Below, piece after piece: positions 41,069 through 44,182 of a DNA stretch of 44,182 nt (position 1 is its first letter; the number at the start of each line of letters is the position of its first letter). Position numbers and translations under genes: made by a program. Origin of the DNA: JBCBKZ01 sp039026975 (GTDB lineage: Bacteria > Bacteroidota > Bacteroidia > J057); the NCBI GenBank assembly GCA_039026975.1, contig JBCCLI010000006.1:1-44182 (forward strand). The letters are read 5' to 3'. The notes below the pieces were generated by a model. The model was given only the letters and a program-made list of their open reading frames with translations, was not told where the DNA came from and ran no database searches.

Positions 41069-42478
41069 ATGAAAGAGCTTGTAATTGATCATCAGCAACT
41101 TAGGTCTATCCACGCTTTTAAAAATCTGACTGATGAAGCCCTGGAATGGTTGGCTTCCAAGGGATATTGCCGTGAGTTAGAAGTAGATGATTTGCTTTTC
41201 AAGACGGGAGAGGAGGCAGTGAATATGTTTGGGTTGATCTCTGGGAAGGTGCAGGTGATGGCAGACATAGATGGCAAAGGAGTAGAAAGACCCGTATTTG
41301 TCATCACAGCAGGAGATATAAATGGAATCCTTCCCTATTCAAGACTGAAGAATTCTACCGCCACGGCCCTCATGGTGAAATCCGGGCTGGTATTCTTCCT
41401 ACATAAAGAACATTTCAGAGACCTCTCTTATGAGCATCCTGAGGTGACCCAGGTATTGGTGGAGATTATGTTGGACAGGGTAAGAATAGCTTCCAGGGCT
41501 CAGAATCAACAGACTAAATTGGCTGCCTTAGGAAAACTTTCTGCAGGCCTGGCACATGAACTGAATAATCCCGCCTCTGCCATCAAAAGAACTTCTCAGG
41601 ACTTATATGGGAAACTGGCTGGCTTACCCATCATGGTTCAGAAAATGCTGGATAATCCTCCAAGTGCAGAGGAGATGCAGATCATGATGACCTTTCTTGC
41701 AAGTAAAAAAGCAGAACACCAGAGCATGAGCATGACACTCATGGAAAGAAATAGCCTGGAAGATGAATTGGTAGATTGGCTGGAGGAGGTAGATGTGGAG
41801 AATCCTTATGAGGCAGCAGAATCCTTCCTGGAAATGGGGATCAGGGCAGAAGAGCTGGATGAAATACGTGATCAGTTACCGGAAGAAAAACTGAAGGGAA
41901 TGCTGGACTGGTTGGACCACATGATGGGTTCCAAGAGGTTAGTAAAGGATATACAGGAGGCTTCCGGGAGAATAGCAGATTTAGTGGGGACCATAAAGTC
42001 TTATTCTCATATGGACAGGTCCAAAGCTATGCAGTCAGTGGAGGTGGAAGAGGGCTTGAAAAGTACCCTGGGGATTCTTGCGCATAAGTTCAAGAAAAAA
42101 CAGATTGAAGTAGATATCCATCTGGCAGATAACCTGCCACCCATTAACGCTTTTCCTGGAGAACTCAATCAGGTCTGGACAAACATCATTGACAATGCCA
42201 TTGATGCCATGGACCCTGGAGGGAGATTATTAGTGGAGACCAAGAAAGTGAGAGAGTTTGTCCAGATTAGCATAGTAGATAATGGCCCAGGTATTCCGGA
42301 AGAGATTGTAACCCGAATTTTTGAGCCTTTCTTTACCACTAAAAAACAAGGAAGTGGGACAGGCATGGGGCTAGACATTGTAAAAAGAATAGTAGATAAC
42401 CATAACGGAGATATTCAGGTACATTCAGAGCCAGGAAGAACAGAATTTTTAGCTTGCTTTCCGGCTATTAATGCTTAA
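41069..42478 (+). CDS. Histidine kinase with CRP-like N-terminal sensor domain
   Basis: A 469-residue soluble kinase. Residues about 12-140 form a CRP/cNMP-binding-like sensor domain (DDLLFKTGEEAVNMFGLISG). The usual phosphate-cassette FGExAL...RTA is replaced by NGILPYSRLKNSTATAL, so cyclic nucleotide binding is doubtful. The phosphoacceptor His163 is in GKLSAGLAHELNNPASAI. A helical linker of about 120 residues follows. The ATPase domain has the N box (NIIDNAIDA, about 372-380), the G1 box DNGPGIP (404-410), the F box FEPFFTTK and the G2 box GSGTGMGL (428-435). There is no membrane segment, so it senses in the cytoplasm. The receiver fusion gene starts 21 bp downstream and is the likely phosphorylation target. 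Confidence 0.92.
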   Translation: MKELVIDHQQLRSIHAFKNLTDEALEWLASKGYCRELEVDDLLFKTGEEAVNMFGLISGKVQVMADIDGKGVERPVFVITAGDINGILPYSRLKNSTATALMVKSGLVFFLHKEHFRDLSYEHPEVTQVLVEIMLDRVRIASRAQNQQTKLAALGKLSAGLAHELNNPASAIKRTSQDLYGKLAGLPIMVQKMLDNPPSAEEMQIMMTFLASKKAEHQSMSMTLMERNSLEDELVDWLEEVDVENPYEAAESFLEMGIRAEELDEIRDQLPEEKLKGMLDWLDHMMGSKRLVKDIQEASGRIADLVGTIKSYSHMDRSKAMQSVEVEEGLKSTLGILAHKFKKKQIEVDIHLADNLPPINAFPGELNQVWTNIIDNAIDAMDPGGRLLVETKKVREFVQISIVDNGPGIPEEIVTRIFEPFFTTKKQGSGTGMGLDIVKRIVDNHNGDIQVHSEPGRTEFLACFPAINA

Positions 42479-42499
42479 CAGGCAATTTGACCCCTACAT

Positions 42500-44161
42500 A
42501 TGAAGACGCCACATATTTTTATCGTTGATGATGACCCGCAGGTATTGAAAGCCATTACCAGAGATGTGCGGAAAAAGTATAGAAAAGAATTTAAAGTGCT
42601 TTCCACAAACTCGGCCAATGAGGCACTGGAAGCACTGGAGGAACTCAAAAAAAAGTCAGAGGTAATAGCGCTCTTTCTATCTGATCAGAGAATGCCGGAA
42701 ATGTTGGGGGTAGAATTCTTGGCTAAAGCTAAGAAGCTATACCCAAAGGCTAAGTCCACCCTTCTTACAGCCTATTCGGATACAGAGGCAGCTATCAAGG
42801 CTATTAATGATGTCCAGTTGGACTACTATTTCATGAAGCCATGGGACCCACCGGAGGAAAAGCTGTATCCGGTCATAGATGATTTGCTGGAAGAATGGCA
42901 GTCATCTTATAAGCCGGACTTTGCTGGTATTAGAATAGTGGGCTATCAGTGGTCCCCGATTTCTCATACTATAAAAGACTTTCTGAGTGGGAACCTGATT
43001 CCGTATAGATTCCTCGATATCGAATCAGATGAGCGGGCCAGGGAGGTGGTAGATCTTCACAATATTCCCCATAAAGAACTACCATTGGTGGTTTTTGAGG
43101 ATGGCAGTATGTTAACCCATCCAACTGTAAGCGAATTGGGAGAAAAAGTGGGTCTTCCCAGTCATGCTAGCGAACCTATGTATGACGTAGTGATTATAGG
43201 GGCAGGACCTTCAGGTTTGGCTGCTGGCGTATATGGTGGATCAGAAGGACTAAATACCCTTGTGGTAGAAAGGAGAGCACCTGGAGGGCAGGCGGGAACC
43301 AGTTCCAGAATAGAGAACTATTTGGGTTTCCCTAAAGGCCTTAGTGGAGCTGAACTTACCAGAAGGGCCACTTCTCAGGCTTCCAGGCTGGGAGCAGAGT
43401 TTTTGTCCCCAAGAGAAGTAACAGGTATCACCCTTCAGGATCAGTATAAAATTGTGAGCCTAAAGGATGGAAGTGAGATCAGGGCTAAAGCTTTGATTGT
43501 AACTACAGGAGTAGACTATAGGAGATTAGAGGCTGATGGAATTCATGACTTTACCGGTGCAGGTGTGTACTATGGTGCGGCCACTACGGAAGCTGCTGCC
43601 TGTAAGAATGCAGATGTATACATAGTAGGAGGAGGGAACTCTGCCGGCCAGGGAGCCATGTACCTGTCTAACTTTGCGAGGCATGTGTACATCCTGATCA
43701 GGAAGCCTGATTTGACGTCAAGTATGTCCCATTATCTCATAGAGCAAATAAACGGAACAGAGAATATCACTGTCTTAGGACGTTCTCAAGTGAAGAAAGC
43801 CAGGGGAGGCGAGCAACTTACCCACCTGACCCTGGAAGATATGACCAATGGAGAACACAGAGAAGTTGATGCTAAAGCCTTATTCATCTTCATCGGGGCT
43901 AAGCCTTATACGGAGTGGATGGGCGAAAATATCATTAAAAATGATAGAGGATTCATAGAAACAGGCCGTTCGCTCTTCAACTATTATGAGTTCCATAAGA
44001 ACTGGAAGAAAGATCGAGAGCCCTTTATGTTGGAAACCTCCATACCTGGGATTTTTGCGGCAGGAGATGTAAGGGCTGGAGCCATGAACCGGGTAGCCTC
44101 GGCAGTAGGAGAAGGCGCTATGGCGATCAGCTTTGTCCATAAATATTTGGCCGAAGAATAA
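42500..44161 (+). CDS. Receiver domain fused to thioredoxin-reductase-like flavoprotein
   Basis: A 553-residue three-part protein. Residues 1-130: receiver domain, with Asp10-12, phosphoacceptor Asp62 in LSDQRMP, Thr90 and Lys113 all in place. Residues about 140-222: a thioredoxin/glutaredoxin-like fold (YQWSPISHTIKDFLSGNLIPY) with no Cys pair where one would expect it. Residues 227-553: a TrxR-like FAD/NAD(P)H domain with GAGPSG (234-239), PGGQAG, NYLGFP, GGGNSAGQ (377-384) and AAGDVR. The redox CxxC of normal TrxR is missing: YYGAATTEAAACKNAD lies in its place, with a single Cys368. Known as a fused response regulator/thioredoxin-reductase class. It probably acts as a phosphorylation-gated flavoenzyme with no DNA-binding output. 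The window ends 21 bp after its stop. Confidence 0.92.
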   Translation: MKTPHIFIVDDDPQVLKAITRDVRKKYRKEFKVLSTNSANEALEALEELKKKSEVIALFLSDQRMPEMLGVEFLAKAKKLYPKAKSTLLTAYSDTEAAIKAINDVQLDYYFMKPWDPPEEKLYPVIDDLLEEWQSSYKPDFAGIRIVGYQWSPISHTIKDFLSGNLIPYRFLDIESDERAREVVDLHNIPHKELPLVVFEDGSMLTHPTVSELGEKVGLPSHASEPMYDVVIIGAGPSGLAAGVYGGSEGLNTLVVERRAPGGQAGTSSRIENYLGFPKGLSGAELTRRATSQASRLGAEFLSPREVTGITLQDQYKIVSLKDGSEIRAKALIVTTGVDYRRLEADGIHDFTGAGVYYGAATTEAAACKNADVYIVGGGNSAGQGAMYLSNFARHVYILIRKPDLTSSMSHYLIEQINGTENITVLGRSQVKKARGGEQLTHLTLEDMTNGEHREVDAKALFIFIGAKPYTEWMGENIIKNDRGFIETGRSLFNYYEFHKNWKKDREPFMLETSIPGIFAAGDVRAGAMNRVASAVGEGAMAISFVHKYLAEE

Positions 44162-44182
44162 CATGTATTTCTACCCAACCTA

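Overview
The window looks like a chromosomal segment of a Bacteroidota bacterium, most likely from the Cytophagales side. The evidence is a type IX secretion C-terminal tail on a very large secreted protein, a PorV/OMPP1-like barrel, a DUF5690-type transporter, a TlpA-like protein with a DUF4369-like N-terminus, a FloA protein, an archaeal/eukaryal-type prolyl-tRNA synthetase, moderate GC, and the general lack of Shine-Dalgarno sites before starts. I see no rRNA, tRNA, CRISPR array, insertion sequence, integrase or phage gene.

Layout. 1-9.5 kb: a secreted DinB-like protein, a tiny basic ORF behind a perfect Shine-Dalgarno site, an RND/MMPL exporter, an ECF sigma factor with a hexamer repeat tract upstream, proS, a lipoprotein with an Arg/Ser/Asn-rich tail, an OMPP1-like barrel, and an 89-residue protein. 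9.5-17.3 kb (mostly minus strand): TlpA-like protein, YqgE/AlgH, a UbiD-family decarboxylase, a Tat-exported TIM-barrel protein (plus strand) behind a diverged 161-bp tandem duplication, two tandem rhomboid proteases and a polyprenyl synthase. 17.3-20.3 kb: three paralogous MarR regulators in AT-rich DNA, with candidate operators. 20.3-26 kb: floA, a divergent OmpA-like protein, and a 1369-residue T9SS-exported DUF5060 glycoside-hydrolase-like protein. 26.5-31.2 kb: an unrecognised 7-TM protein, a YdcF-fold membrane protein with a probable carbohydrate-binding insertion, and a WcaJ-type initiating sugar transferase, all spaced by long AT-rich gaps. 31.3-39.4 kb: a divergent FAD oxidoreductase/DUF5690 transporter pair, a GH20 hexosaminidase, a LEA-like helical repeat protein, a PD40 protein, a calycin-like secreted protein and a Uma2 protein. 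39.5-44.2 kb: a polysaccharide flippase, then a histidine kinase and a receiver/thioredoxin-reductase-like fusion 21 bp apart.

How parts may work together. The sugar transferase, the YdcF-CBM-like protein and the flippase suggest surface-polysaccharide work, but they are not one operon. The GH20 and DUF5060 proteins point to glycan degradation at the surface. The last two genes form a two-component pair whose output is a redox flavoprotein module rather than a DNA-binding domain. That pair, the triple MarR set, the YdcF-CBM fusion and the tandem intergenic duplication are the most distinctive parts of the window. All assignments rest on reading the sequence; no database search was run.
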